From positions 1 to 25,524 of the forward strand of contig CALKAK010000115.1 of the NCBI GenBank assembly GCA_937983015.1: a DNA stretch of 25,524 nt, in the 5' to 3' direction. The translations under genes were made by a program, and so were the position numbers. Positions 1 through 6,841 of the stretch are shown piece by piece (position 1 is the stretch's first letter; every line of letters starts with the position of its first letter). Below the pieces are notes generated by a model, which did not search any database, was not told the DNA's origin, and worked only from the letters and a program-made list of their open reading frames with translations. This DNA comes from an uncultured Bacillaceae bacterium (GTDB taxonomy: Bacteria > Bacillota > Bacilli > Bacillales > Caldibacillaceae).

Positions 1-26
1 CGGAGAAGACTTACGTTTCCCCATAA
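1..26. other. Edge of an unidentified gene, strand ambiguous
   Basis: Two readings compete. On the minus strand an ATG at 24-22 lies eight bases after a strong GGAGG, which would begin a protein MGKRKSSP that runs off the window. On the plus strand one frame ends ...EKTYVSP with TAA at 24-26, and a plus-strand terminator follows about 60 bases later, as expected for the 3' end of a plus gene. The fragment is too short to identify. In B. subtilis the gene after ylbG is ylbH (rsmD); neither peptide resembles the start or end of that protein as I remember it. Confidence 0.3.
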
Positions 27-85
27 GTTCTTCCTCCGGTTTCTCCTCTCCCTTTGCCTTCTCTCGATCATCGAGATGGAAGGAA

Positions 86-118
86 CCCTGTAGGTTGCCT
101 ACAGGGGCATTTTTTTTG
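86..118 (+). terminator. Rho-independent terminator, plus strand
   Basis: A perfect 9-bp stem (CCCTGTAGG at 86-94 with CCTACAGGG at 98-106) has a 3-base TTG loop and is followed by GCA and a run of eight T. The T-run is only on the plus strand, so it should end transcription entering from the left edge. Confidence 0.8.
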
Positions 119-275
119 TTTTATTTCAATCGCTACTTAAATGATTGAACGAATGAATCAGATACCTTATCGTCGGCTACCGATCCATTTTGGCAAAAAA
201 TCGTTGTCAGGGAATTATTGAAAAATTATGACACCCTTTACGAACGAGGGTAGCGAACTTCATGATATGATGGTC

Positions 276-706
276 TTATTGATCACCGATTTCGTTCTTG
301 ACCACTTTAATTTCCCAATTCCCAAAGGACCCTTCCATCAAAAAAGACCTTATTCCAAACGTTTCTTCCAGAGTATCGCCAACATCCAGACGACCATAAT
401 ATTCCTTATTCACCGGAAATTGCAATTCGATTTTGTTCAATTTATCTTTGAATGCCTTTCCTAAATCGAAATAATGGTGCCGCCTAATCCCCCAGCGCGA
501 TCACATATTTTGCCTAACCACTTGCCCTTTTTTTGTTTCCTACTTCTTTAATAATGGCTTCATTATCTTGCTGCAATTTTTCTATTTCTCTTTTCTGCGT
601 CGCAATTTCTTCTTTTTCCTTTCAAAGATCATTGCATTCTTTCGTCTTGATCCGTACAGCCCATAAGCAGGAAGAATAAAAAGATAATCAGTGCGATTTT
701 GTTCAT
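276..706 (-). pseudogene. Broken lipoprotein gene with signal peptide and coiled coil
   Basis: An ATG at 706 behind AAGGGGAG opens a typical lipoprotein signal peptide (MNKIALIIFLFFLLMGC, lipobox LMGC) that stops at TGA (631-629) after 25 codons. The same gene continues in other frames: a charged coiled-coil stretch (EEIATQKREIEKLQQDNEA) ending in TAG, a short KYVIALGD piece, then a 60-plus-residue C-terminal part (FDLGKAFKDKLNKIELQF, GRLDVGDTLEETFG, MEGSFGNWEIKVV) ending with TAA at 278-276. From memory this layout (lipobox, coiled coil, then an IPVDKEFYDSVNVGD-like domain and GSFGNWKIKVV tail) matches a family of small Bacillus lipoproteins of unknown function. At least three frame interruptions are needed to join the parts, so it is inactive unless there are sequence errors. 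Confidence 0.75.
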
Positions 707-996
707 TTATACTCCCCTTGAATATTTCGTATTGACTCTTATACCTCGGTAACTCCTGCCGAATGATCGGTTGATCACTTGGCGTTTTACTTACTCGCTC
801 AACGGGTTGACGATCAATAACACAAATTCCATCGTCATCCTGACAAAGCAGCTCTTAAACATATTTACGATAATTCAGTAGATTTTTCGCAAATAAAAAT
901 CGTCTTTTTTTAAATAATAAAATACCAACTTCAAGGACGGGCATGAATAATACGGGAACGATGACTTCACGGCCAGGAACTCACAGGAAAAACGAC
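707..996. other. Non-coding, degenerate stretch
   Basis: No intact gene is visible. On the minus strand one frame stays open for about 90 codons from 854 to a TAG at 584-582, with no usable start (reads DDDGICVIDRQPVERV and on), and it overlaps the start of the broken lipoprotein gene in another frame. It may be the tail of a deleted gene. The part near 885-925 is very A+T rich. Confidence 0.4.
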
Positions 997-1029
997 AAAA
1001 AAAAAATCATGATGAAACCATCATGATTT
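997..1029 (-). terminator. Terminator after ylbG
   Basis: A perfect 11-bp stem (1004-1014 with 1019-1029, loop of 4) is followed on the minus strand by about ten T. It overlaps the ylbG stop codon and closes the ylbF-ylbG unit. Confidence 0.9.
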
Positions 1030-1310
1030 TAAAGACCGATGCGGTAATCGTATTCGATCTCCTTCTTTTCTTCCAATGATTTATCGTTAAATTCTGTACG
1101 CAAATAAGGACGGTAGGAAAGTTCCACCCTCTTTACAAAAGGGAGAGATTCCAATTTTTTAATAATCCGGTCACGATTCTTCATGTCACAATACAGAACG
1201 GCGTATTTCAAACGCTTTGATACATAATGGACATTGCCATATCGTTTCAATTGGCTTGCTTTTTTCAACGTCTTCAACCAGACGATCAAACCCTGTCTCT
1301 GACTTAACAT
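1029..1310 (-). CDS. ylbG: YlbG family protein (DUF2129)
   Basis: A 93-residue cytoplasmic protein matching B. subtilis YlbG throughout: the start MLSQRQGLIVWLKTLK, then RYGNVHYVSKRLKYAVLYCD, then LPFVKRVELSYRPYLRTEF. The family is short, conserved in Bacilli, and has no established biochemical role. I chose the ATG at 1310 because AAGGAG lies seven bases upstream and because this is where B. subtilis YlbG begins; the frame stays open further upstream into ylbF but without family similarity. It starts 19 bases after ylbF and is almost certainly co-transcribed with it. Confidence 0.93.
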   Translation of the reverse strand: MLSQRQGLIVWLKTLKKASQLKRYGNVHYVSKRLKYAVLYCDMKNRDRIIKKLESLPFVKRVELSYRPYLRTEFNDKSLEEKKEIEYDYRIGL

Positions 1311-1329
1311 GATCAAGCTCCTTACTCTT

Positions 1330-1767
1330 CTAAGCTGTACAGCCACAACTTGATCCTGTGGAACAGCCACCTTTTGCTGTTGTGAAAAAGGGATTCCCCG
1401 TTTCAACGATGATTTGATCGGATACAGAGCGGCCGATTAACAGACTGATTTCATCGAGGACATTTTGCAGTTCGGTTTCCGCTCGTTTAAAATTGGCCAC
1501 ATTTTCATCGAGATCCATTTCCCGTTTTGCCACCCGGATTTCCTTCATCACCGTTTTATAATCGGGATGGTAGTGGCCAAAGCGCTGAACCTCTTCATAT
1601 TTCTCCTTCAGCTTAACAAACCGCTGAATCTTCTTTTGCGTAGCCGGATCGTTTTCCATTTTATGTAAACACTCGCGATAGCGCTGTGCTAAGTCGCTAT
1701 GGACGATCATCTTCGCTAAAGTTTCACTTTCATCCAGTATTTTTACATATTCCAATGTAGCGAACAT
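1330..1767 (-). CDS. ylbF: YlbF (RicF), Y-complex Fe-S subunit
   Basis: A 145-residue protein of the YlbF/YmcA family. In B. subtilis YlbF (RicF) joins YmcA and YaaT in the Ric or Y-complex, which carries [4Fe-4S] clusters, promotes the sporulation/biofilm/competence phosphorelay, and directs RNase Y processing of certain transcripts. The sequence shows the family's helical core (VQRFGHYHPDYKTVMKEI, NFKRAETELQNVLDEISLLIG) and the cysteine-rich C-terminus with Cys135, Cys141 and Cys143 (GGCSTGSSCGC), which fits cluster binding. An in-frame GTG immediately precedes the ATG; I prefer ATG at 1767 because GGAGG is then seven bases away and the protein aligns with B. subtilis YlbF (MYATMES). It has its own promoter upstream and is followed by ylbG. 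Confidence 0.95.
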   Translation of the reverse strand: MFATLEYVKILDESETLAKMIVHSDLAQRYRECLHKMENDPATQKKIQRFVKLKEKYEEVQRFGHYHPDYKTVMKEIRVAKREMDLDENVANFKRAETELQNVLDEISLLIGRSVSDQIIVETGNPFFTTAKGGCSTGSSCGCTA

Positions 1768-1785
1768 CACGCCACCTCCAACCTA

Positions 1786-1815
1786 ATCATAGCAAAAACA
1801 AGATAAGAAAATCAA
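1786..1815 (-). promoter_or_regulatory. Promoter of ylbF-ylbG
   Basis: Minus-strand -35 TTGATT (1815-1810), an 18-base spacer and -10 TATGAT (1791-1786) preceded by TGC, an extended -10. It lies just downstream of the ylbE terminator and about 20 bases upstream of the ylbF start, so ylbF-ylbG is likely a separate transcription unit. Confidence 0.6.
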
Positions 1816-1845
1816 TGTTGCACCACCGTAGACAAAAAGAAGTAA

Positions 1846-1901
1846 AATAAAAAAGTCTGTCCGTTCACCTATCCTTCAGTACGGGGGGTGCGGGCAGACT
1901 T
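1846..1901 (-). terminator. Terminator after ylbE
   Basis: On the minus strand an imperfect stem begins AAGTCTG at the ylbE stop and closes with CAGACTT, with further CCG/CGG and CACC/GGTG pairing inside, followed by TTTTTT. It separates ylbE from the ylbF promoter. Confidence 0.8.
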
Positions 1902-2137
1902 CATTTTTGCCGTAAAGACTGGAGCATGAAAAACATCATTTGTGCCATTTGTACATGGTTTGCGAGTCTCTCGATGCGAGCCGGCCAGGTTCTCCCATGA
2001 TAGACCCGAGCCGCCTGTGTGAATTCGCCAAGCCGTTCTGGGTTGCGTGACAGCCTCCGGTACCATTCCGGTTCATCGCGGATGAATTCCAGAAGGTCAG
2101 GTCGTGAAGAAATGTAGTCATAAACTTCTTTACGCAT
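1901..2137 (-). CDS. ylbE: YlbE-like protein
   Basis: A 78-residue protein of the YlbE-like family, with MRKEVYDYISSRPDLLEFIR followed by PEWYRRLSRNPERL as in B. subtilis YlbE. It is rich in charged and aromatic residues, has no membrane segment or signal peptide, and has no known function. It lies 18 bases after ylbD and ends at a terminator, so it is the last gene of the ylbC-D-E run. An AAAGGGGAAG ribosome site precedes the ATG. Identification rests on sequence and position together. Confidence 0.88.
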   Translation of the reverse strand: MRKEVYDYISSRPDLLEFIRDEPEWYRRLSRNPERLGEFTQAARVYHGRTWPARIERLANHVQMAQMMFFMLQSLRQK

Positions 2138-2155
2138 GAACGCTCTTCCCCTTTA

Positions 2156-2569
2156 TTAATCCTTCCGGAACATGAAAGGATGATGAGACCGCGGTGGCGG
2201 GAATCTTTCCGGCTCGTCCGTCTTCATCTCCTTTAAGAATTCGATGGCGATATCAAGGGCTTTACTCAATTGGCTGGCGAGCGAATGAATCTGCTCGGGA
2301 TCTAATTTTTTCAAGGATTCCAGGAGTTGCGGTAACCATTCATTTTTTTCCGTCACGCTCATCGTTCTATTTTTTTCCCGCCTCGAAGGGCCTCCGATAG
2401 CGTCATTTCTATAGGCTTGCCATTTCGGATCATCTTCGCCTAACAAATACCATTCTTCAAACAGTTCCTGCCAAGTCGTTTTTTTCTCGCGTACTTCTTT
2501 GATTAAATACGGATGCTTTTGAACAAATGCTTTGAATTTCTGTACTTCCGGTGAAAGCTTTTTCGTCAT
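2156..2569 (-). CDS. ylbD: YlbD family protein (spore coat-like)
   Basis: A 137-residue protein of the YlbD family, which databases describe as putative coat protein; I know of no solid functional proof. Family features are the start MTKKLSPEVQKFKAFVQKHP and the conserved FEEWYLLGEDDPKWQAY near residues 50-70. The C-terminal end is rich in Pro, Arg and His (PPPRSHHPFMFRKD), a disordered tail. The ATG at 2569 is chosen because AAGGGGTGA lies just upstream and the protein then starts as in B. subtilis; 17 more codons upstream are open but unlike the family. It is 63 bases after ylbC and 18 bases before ylbE. Confidence 0.88.
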   Translation of the reverse strand: MTKKLSPEVQKFKAFVQKHPYLIKEVREKKTTWQELFEEWYLLGEDDPKWQAYRNDAIGGPSRREKNRTMSVTEKNEWLPQLLESLKKLDPEQIHSLASQLSKALDIAIEFLKEMKTDEPERFPPPRSHHPFMFRKD

Positions 2570-2632
2570 CGGATTCACCCCTTGTCGTTCATCTAATTTA
2601 ATATATGATACAAGGGGCAATTTGGGAAAAGA

Positions 2633-3700
2633 TCAGTAATCCCAACTTCTTTTTATAAAATTTTGTGTGTAATATTTTTTATAAACACCGACACCTAAAT
2701 GGGTGAATTCCTCGTTAAGCAACGTATCCCGGTGTTCTTTACTATTCAACCAACCCGCAACCACTGCTATACTATCGATATACTGGGATGCGATATTTTC
2801 CCCCGCCATCTCGTATACTACCTCCCTGGCTTCCAGACGATCGGCCAGGTCTCCATACTTTTCTGACTCATGGGAAAACGTTTCCGTTTCATACATATCG
2901 AGGCTGTGAAAATAGGCAACTTCCGCCGTTTTCTCATCCCACTTTAAAGCCGGTAGCTCTTCACGTTCGCGAATGACATTCGTTAAATCAAAGATTTGGC
3001 GGGCAGAGGCACTGTCCGCTCTTTTCCACTCCTCTTCAGTCAACTCTGGCGGTTCTATCAACGTTCCCCAATATGTTAAATCATATGGACGCTGTATTAG
3101 TAATGTTTCTTTATCCATGAAGCGAATAAACAACAGTTTTCCGGAAAAATTATCAAAATAAAGCTGGGCAAAGATGTCTCCTAACGGTATGAGCGGTCTA
3201 CTATTAATATCAGCCTCATACAATTCAAAACGGTAAAAACTACCGTTATACTCCAATTCTACTTCATTTTGCATCGTGATCTCGCGATATATGGTTTCTA
3301 AGCTGGCACCGATTCGAAACGGCGATACATCGGTTTCTGGACTCGTGGCAACAAGGGTGACGACTTGACCGTTTTTTACACCTATTTGCAAATAAGGATG
3401 TTCCTCGCCGTCGTAAATCCACCACTCAAAACCATAGTACGAAGGATCGATCCGTTCCGGCTCTCCAAATCGTTCAGAAACCTCGCTTGCTAATTTACCG
3501 ATGAGCGTGGAAACCCCTGTTTCTGGCCGTTGAGACACTTCTTCGGCTAATGTTTCTGTATCCAGATTCGGATCGAGTTCAACTTCCGGCGGTTTCTCTT
3601 CGAGATTTTGATTTCTGTATGTATGAATTAAATTTTTAGCGGTTAAACCGATCACGAAAAGAATCGTAAAAATGAATAGAATGCGAAATAGATGTCTCAG
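2633..3700 (-). CDS. ylbC: YlbC, membrane-anchored CAP-domain protein, CTG start
   Basis: An extracytoplasmic protein of about 355 residues with an N-terminal CAP-associated domain and a C-terminal CAP/SCP (cysteine-rich secretory protein-like) domain. The CAP part shows NVIREREELPALKWDEK, FSHESEKYGD, MAGENIA and WLNSKEHRDTLLN; its role in Bacillus is unknown. The first ATG/GTG/TTG-type start is a GTG at 3655, but it has no ribosome site and cuts a hydrophobic anchor in half. Reading the same frame upstream gives RHLFRILFIFTILFVIGL, a classic signal anchor, back to a CTG at 3700-3698 placed six to eight bases after GGGGAGGGG. No ATG, GTG or TTG lies between that CTG and the upstream TAA. I therefore start the gene at CTG; an assembly or sequencing error is the alternative. 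Confidence 0.82.
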   Translation of the reverse strand: MRHLFRILFIFTILFVIGLTAKNLIHTYRNQNLEEKPPEVELDPNLDTETLAEEVSQRPETGVSTLIGKLASEVSERFGEPERIDPSYYGFEWWIYDGEEHPYLQIGVKNGQVVTLVATSPETDVSPFRIGASLETIYREITMQNEVELEYNGSFYRFELYEADINSRPLIPLGDIFAQLYFDNFSGKLLFIRFMDKETLLIQRPYDLTYWGTLIEPPELTEEEWKRADSASARQIFDLTNVIREREELPALKWDEKTAEVAYFHSLDMYETETFSHESEKYGDLADRLEAREVVYEMAGENIASQYIDSIAVVAGWLNSKEHRDTLLNEEFTHLGVGVYKKYYTQNFIKRSWDY

Positions 3701-3927
3701 AGGGAACCCCTCCCCTATCGTTTACTACTATACTCTATGTAGCTTTACTAGAAAAAATAATAGCAATCACCAAATTACTTTTATTATTTTTATTTTATCA
3801 TCAATCAGACGTCGATTATATAGAGAAAATGGATATCACCTATTTTTTGATTATTCCCAGTAGTCGAACACCAATTTCAAAATCGCACCATTCAAATGCC
3901 ATGAAAACGATAACACTCAAATTTCGT
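3701..3927. other. A+T-rich gap between ylbC and ylbB
   Basis: No gene is visible. On the minus strand TATAGT (about 3730) with a poor -35 could serve ylbC, but the match is weak. The stretch near 3765-3800 is almost all A and T. Confidence 0.4.
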
Positions 3928-3961
3928 AAAAAAAAAAGAAAGGTGCGAACCACCTTTCTTT
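3928..3961 (-). terminator. Terminator after ylbB
   Basis: An 11-bp stem (AAAGAAAGGTG with CACCTTTCTTT on the minus strand, 5-base GTTCG loop) is followed by about ten T, immediately after the ylbB stop. It implies that ylbC has its own promoter. Confidence 0.9.
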
Positions 3962-3966
3962 CTCTC

Positions 3967-4404
3967 TTATTGTAAAAAATCATAGCTTCGCACCGGTTCG
4001 GAAATTTCCGATAGGGCCGTTTTCGCCTGACTATCCGCCTCTTCACGAACCGCAAGATCTCCTAACGCCACGATTCCTACTAATTTATCATCTTTGACCA
4101 CCGGAAGACGACGGATTTGATGTCGCGCCATTAGATGAACCGCATGCCGAATCGTCTGTTCTGGTTTAATCGTAATGACATCAGAAGTCATCACTTTTTG
4201 TACAGACTCTGTGGCTGGAACGTTTTCCGCAAGTCCGCGAATGACGATATCCCGGTCCGTTACTATTCCAACTAAATGATCTCCATCAACGACCGGAATC
4301 GCACCAACATTTAGTTCTTTCATTTTCACAGCCACATCATAAATAGTCTCATTCAAACCAACGGTTTCCACATCAGTGGTCATGATTTCTTCGATCCGTT
4401 CCAA
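3967..4404 (-). CDS. ylbB: CBS-domain pair protein YlbB
   Basis: A 145-residue cytoplasmic protein made almost entirely of two CBS domains, roughly residues 1-58 (MTTDVETVGLNETIYDVAV, VGIVTDRDIVIRG) and 62-125 (VMTSDVITIKPEQTIRHAV, RRLPVVKDDKLVGIVALGD). CBS pairs bind adenine nucleotides and act as sensors, often for a partner protein; the partner of YlbB is not known. The C-terminal 20 residues are polar. Translation appears to start at TTG (4404-4402), seven bases after AAAGGAGG; no ATG is close. It is a single-gene unit, divergent from ylbA and closed by a strong terminator. Confidence 0.9.
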   Translation of the reverse strand: MERIEEIMTTDVETVGLNETIYDVAVKMKELNVGAIPVVDGDHLVGIVTDRDIVIRGLAENVPATESVQKVMTSDVITIKPEQTIRHAVHLMARHQIRRLPVVKDDKLVGIVALGDLAVREEADSQAKTALSEISEPVRSYDFLQ

Positions 4405-4512
4405 ATGCGCGCCTCCTTTTCCTCGTTCTATTTGATAATGTCTCCAATTGGGAAAAATCCATGCTTATAAAAACACGAACCCCGTTTTGTCAGAATAGAA
4501 CGAATCCATTTA

Positions 4513-4542
4513 TTGTTTGAAAAATTTAGCTCTATCTACTAT
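4513..4542 (+). promoter_or_regulatory. Possible promoter of ylbA
   Basis: TTGTTT (4513-4518), an 18-base spacer and TACTAT (4537-4542) sit about 40 bases upstream of the ylbA start. The match to a sigma-A promoter is moderate. Confidence 0.35.
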
Positions 4543-4582
4543 CATGGTGATAGACGTATACGAATAGGGGAGGGGAGACTTT

Positions 4583-4954
4583 TTGTATATCGAGGGTACT
4601 GGTTTAGAAAACCGCTTATTCGATCTAAACGTACTCGATGAAATTTTACCGGAATACGGTTTGATCCGCGCCGGTCAATGGGATTATGAACGGGTGACCT
4701 ACGATCGGAAAATCGTCCTGAACGATCATACGTACTATCTTCGTGTTCAGGGAGTCGCGGTCAGGGGTGATGTCGGGGCCCATGATGCGACGATTAAGTT
4801 AAAGGTACCGATTCTCGGCAAACATTATTATCCACATGGTGTTGAATACGGTGATGATGAAAACTTCCCTAAGGCTTTAGTTCAGGAATGCCGGGAAATA
4901 CTGCAAGCTGTCAAAGAAGAACTCGAGCCACTTGCGCTCGCTGAACAAAATTAA
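4583..4954 (+). CDS. ylbA: YugN-like family protein YlbA
   Basis: A 123-residue protein of the YugN-like family, corresponding by position to B. subtilis ylbA. It shows FDLNVLDEILPEYGLIRAGQ, WDYERVTYDRKIV and a C-terminal ENFPKALVQECREILQAV helix. There is no signal peptide or membrane segment and no known function. The start is TTG at 4583, behind AGGGGAGGGGAG. It is one of few plus-strand genes here, divergent from ylbB and convergent with the lic operon, with which it shares a two-way terminator. Confidence 0.85.
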   Translation: MYIEGTGLENRLFDLNVLDEILPEYGLIRAGQWDYERVTYDRKIVLNDHTYYLRVQGVAVRGDVGAHDATIKLKVPILGKHYYPHGVEYGDDENFPKALVQECREILQAVKEELEPLALAEQN

Positions 4955-5008
4955 AAACATCCCCCGGGACTGGCTGGGAAGACCTGCCAGACTGAGGGGA
5001 TGTTTTTT
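4955..5008. terminator. Two-way terminator between ylbA and the lic operon
   Basis: AAAACATCCCC directly after the ylbA stop pairs with GGGGATGTTTT, flanked by T-runs on both strands and enclosing a loop of about 30 bases with further G/C pairing. It ends ylbA on the plus strand and can back up the end of the lic operon on the minus strand. Confidence 0.85.
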
Positions 5009-5151
5009 CCCTCTTTCCTCTTTTGTTAGGTACAACACTTTTCGAATGATCATTGTTACGTTCTAAATATTAGATCGCATATGAAAAGGTGCGTGTACAT
5101 GAGGATCGTTCAAGATTAACGCGATAGAAAAACCGGTGAATATTCCAATTT

Positions 5152-5862
5152 CTAGACCGGATGGATCATGCGTACATCATAATCGGCTACCATACTTTGA
5201 AGTCGTTTAAGATCTTCTAAAGTATCAATTTCATACGTATCATCGGCACGGATTTCGTGCATATACACATTCAAAATAGGCAAATGATCTTTAACCACGT
5301 GATCCCAATAAAGATTATGGAAATTCCCACTGTTAATTATCTCCTCCAATTTTTTCACAAGTTTTTCACCATCTTCTTTACTCCAATAGGATACACCACA
5401 CAGTATATGATCGATTCCACTTTCTTCTATGGTGATTTTTTTCACTTTTCTTTTCCTATTAACACTGAGCACCCATTCGTTCGTAAACCGTTTTTTGGCA
5501 CTGAAGTAAAGGGATGTCCGCGGGTTCGGTATTAAAAAATTACGGCATAAATAGTTGTCCGCATCGATCACATAACTATCGGGTAAATATTCACGTGCGA
5601 GATACATGGAATAAATATTGTTGTACATATGATAATACGGATTAAAGATCAAACGCACGGAAAATTTTTTCTTTAAATAAGTGAATTTATTCGCTAAATA
5701 ACCTGTTACGATTACTATTTCATGAACACCGATTTCATTTAAAAAACGAATCTGTCTTTCGATTAACGGTTCACCATTAATCGGAATCAAGGATTTCGGT
5801 GTATGTATAGTTAAGGGACGTAAACGAGTCCCCATCCCGGCGGCAAGGATAATCGCTTGCAT
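5152..5862 (-). CDS. licC: CTP:phosphocholine cytidylyltransferase LicC
   Basis: A 236-residue nucleotidyltransferase that makes CDP-choline from CTP and phosphocholine. It is close to pneumococcal LicC along its whole length. The N-terminal signature is complete (LAAGMGTRLRPL, residues 6-15, with Lys23 in TPKSLIPI). The substrate and metal motifs are present: NNIYSMYLA (81-89), YVIDADNYL (97-105, Asp100/Asp102), TNEW (127-130), LYWDHVVKD (184-192, Asp187) and YEIDTLEDL at the end. Its ATG at 5862 has GGAGG seven bases upstream; an earlier in-frame start lies inside licB and has no ribosome site. It begins four bases after licB and is the last gene of the lic operon. A weak hairpin (CCGGT...ACCGG plus TTTTT) follows its stop. 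Confidence 0.93.
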   Translation of the reverse strand: MQAIILAAGMGTRLRPLTIHTPKSLIPINGEPLIERQIRFLNEIGVHEIVIVTGYLANKFTYLKKKFSVRLIFNPYYHMYNNIYSMYLAREYLPDSYVIDADNYLCRNFLIPNPRTSLYFSAKKRFTNEWVLSVNRKRKVKKITIEESGIDHILCGVSYWSKEDGEKLVKKLEEIINSGNFHNLYWDHVVKDHLPILNVYMHEIRADDTYEIDTLEDLKRLQSMVADYDVRMIHPV

Positions 5863-5866
5863 AGAC

Positions 5867-6841
5867 TCACCTCCGTATATCATTGATTTTGTTCAGAAGA
5901 CCAGAAAATGAAAGTTCATCTTTTTCGGCGACCGCTAGTACAGAACCAAAAATGATCATCACACTGTAAAAGACGAGTTGAATCGATAACGGCTCTCTAA
6001 ATAGCAAAAAGCCGAGAAAGATCGCCCAGGCGGAGTAAGAAATATTGAGCCCCATCGCCCGCGTTGGCCCGATATCCCGAATCGCGGTGTAGTAAAACAA
6101 ATAGGAAGCCGTCCCAGCAAGAGCAACGAAAATGAGGGAAAAGAGTACAGACCCGGTTAAAACTTCCATAGCAAGCGGCCACCCCCGGAAAAGAGGAAGG
6201 ATCACACTTCCATAGACGATCGTTGAAGTAAGTTGACGTAAGAGCAATGCGTTTTCCGGGGGAAGATCGTCTTCTTTCATTCCGTAAGCTACGATGACCG
6301 ATTCCAACCCCCAGCTAACGATACAAAGGATGATGAACAAAAGACCAGCGAGATAATTAGATGCCGTCGCATCATCTGAAGAATACCCGAGCAGGATGAT
6401 GAAAACGATGCTGAGTGCAAGACCGAGCCAGTTTTTAACAAGTAGACGGTCCTTTAACAATAAAAAGGCGAAAAATGCACCAACCGCCGGATACACGGCG
6501 GAAAAAGCGGCGGCATAAGAAGAACCCAAAAATTTTATCGCTAATACGTAAAAAGTCATTCCCAAGGGGCCGCCCAAAAGAGCAGCCAGCATAATAATCC
6601 GGCCGCTTTTCCTGCTCATAGCCGTGATGGCTTGTTTAAATTCCCCTTTAATCGCCAGATACCCACTCACCCAGAAGCTTGAGGCGGTATCATGGAAAAA
6701 TGTACTGACGAGGGGGGCGAGGAAAATCGTTTCCGGCGTGGCAAGAAAAACACCCGCTCCTAAAATCGCTCCAATCAGTACCGTATCTAAAGCCCAGGTA
6801 ATACCCGACAGCAAACCATAAACGGCACCCTTTTTCCTCAT
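5867..6841 (-). CDS. licB: LicB-like choline permease (DMT/EamA family)
   Basis: A 324-residue membrane protein with about ten hydrophobic segments in two EamA-like halves. It belongs to the drug/metabolite transporter superfamily, which includes LicB of Haemophilus and pneumococcus, the permease supplying choline for surface decoration. Visible features are GAVYGLLSGITWALDTVLIG at the N-terminus, AIKFLGSSYAAAFSAVYPAV in the first half and IGPTRAMGLNISYSAWAI in the second. The substrate is inferred from neighbours: the gene overlaps the choline kinase gene by four bases (ATGA) and is followed after four bases by licC. A general DMT exporter is the alternative, but position and similarity favour choline or a related amino alcohol. 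Confidence 0.87.
   Translation of the reverse strand: MRKKGAVYGLLSGITWALDTVLIGAILGAGVFLATPETIFLAPLVSTFFHDTASSFWVSGYLAIKGEFKQAITAMSRKSGRIIMLAALLGGPLGMTFYVLAIKFLGSSYAAAFSAVYPAVGAFFAFLLLKDRLLVKNWLGLALSIVFIILLGYSSDDATASNYLAGLLFIILCIVSWGLESVIVAYGMKEDDLPPENALLLRQLTSTIVYGSVILPLFRGWPLAMEVLTGSVLFSLIFVALAGTASYLFYYTAIRDIGPTRAMGLNISYSAWAIFLGFLLFREPLSIQLVFYSVMIIFGSVLAVAEKDELSFSGLLNKINDIRR

Noticed and set aside
228..464. Plus-strand open frame of 78 codons
   Set aside because: It is the antisense of the decayed lipoprotein gene, whose protein features are clear on the minus strand, and it has no ribosome site.
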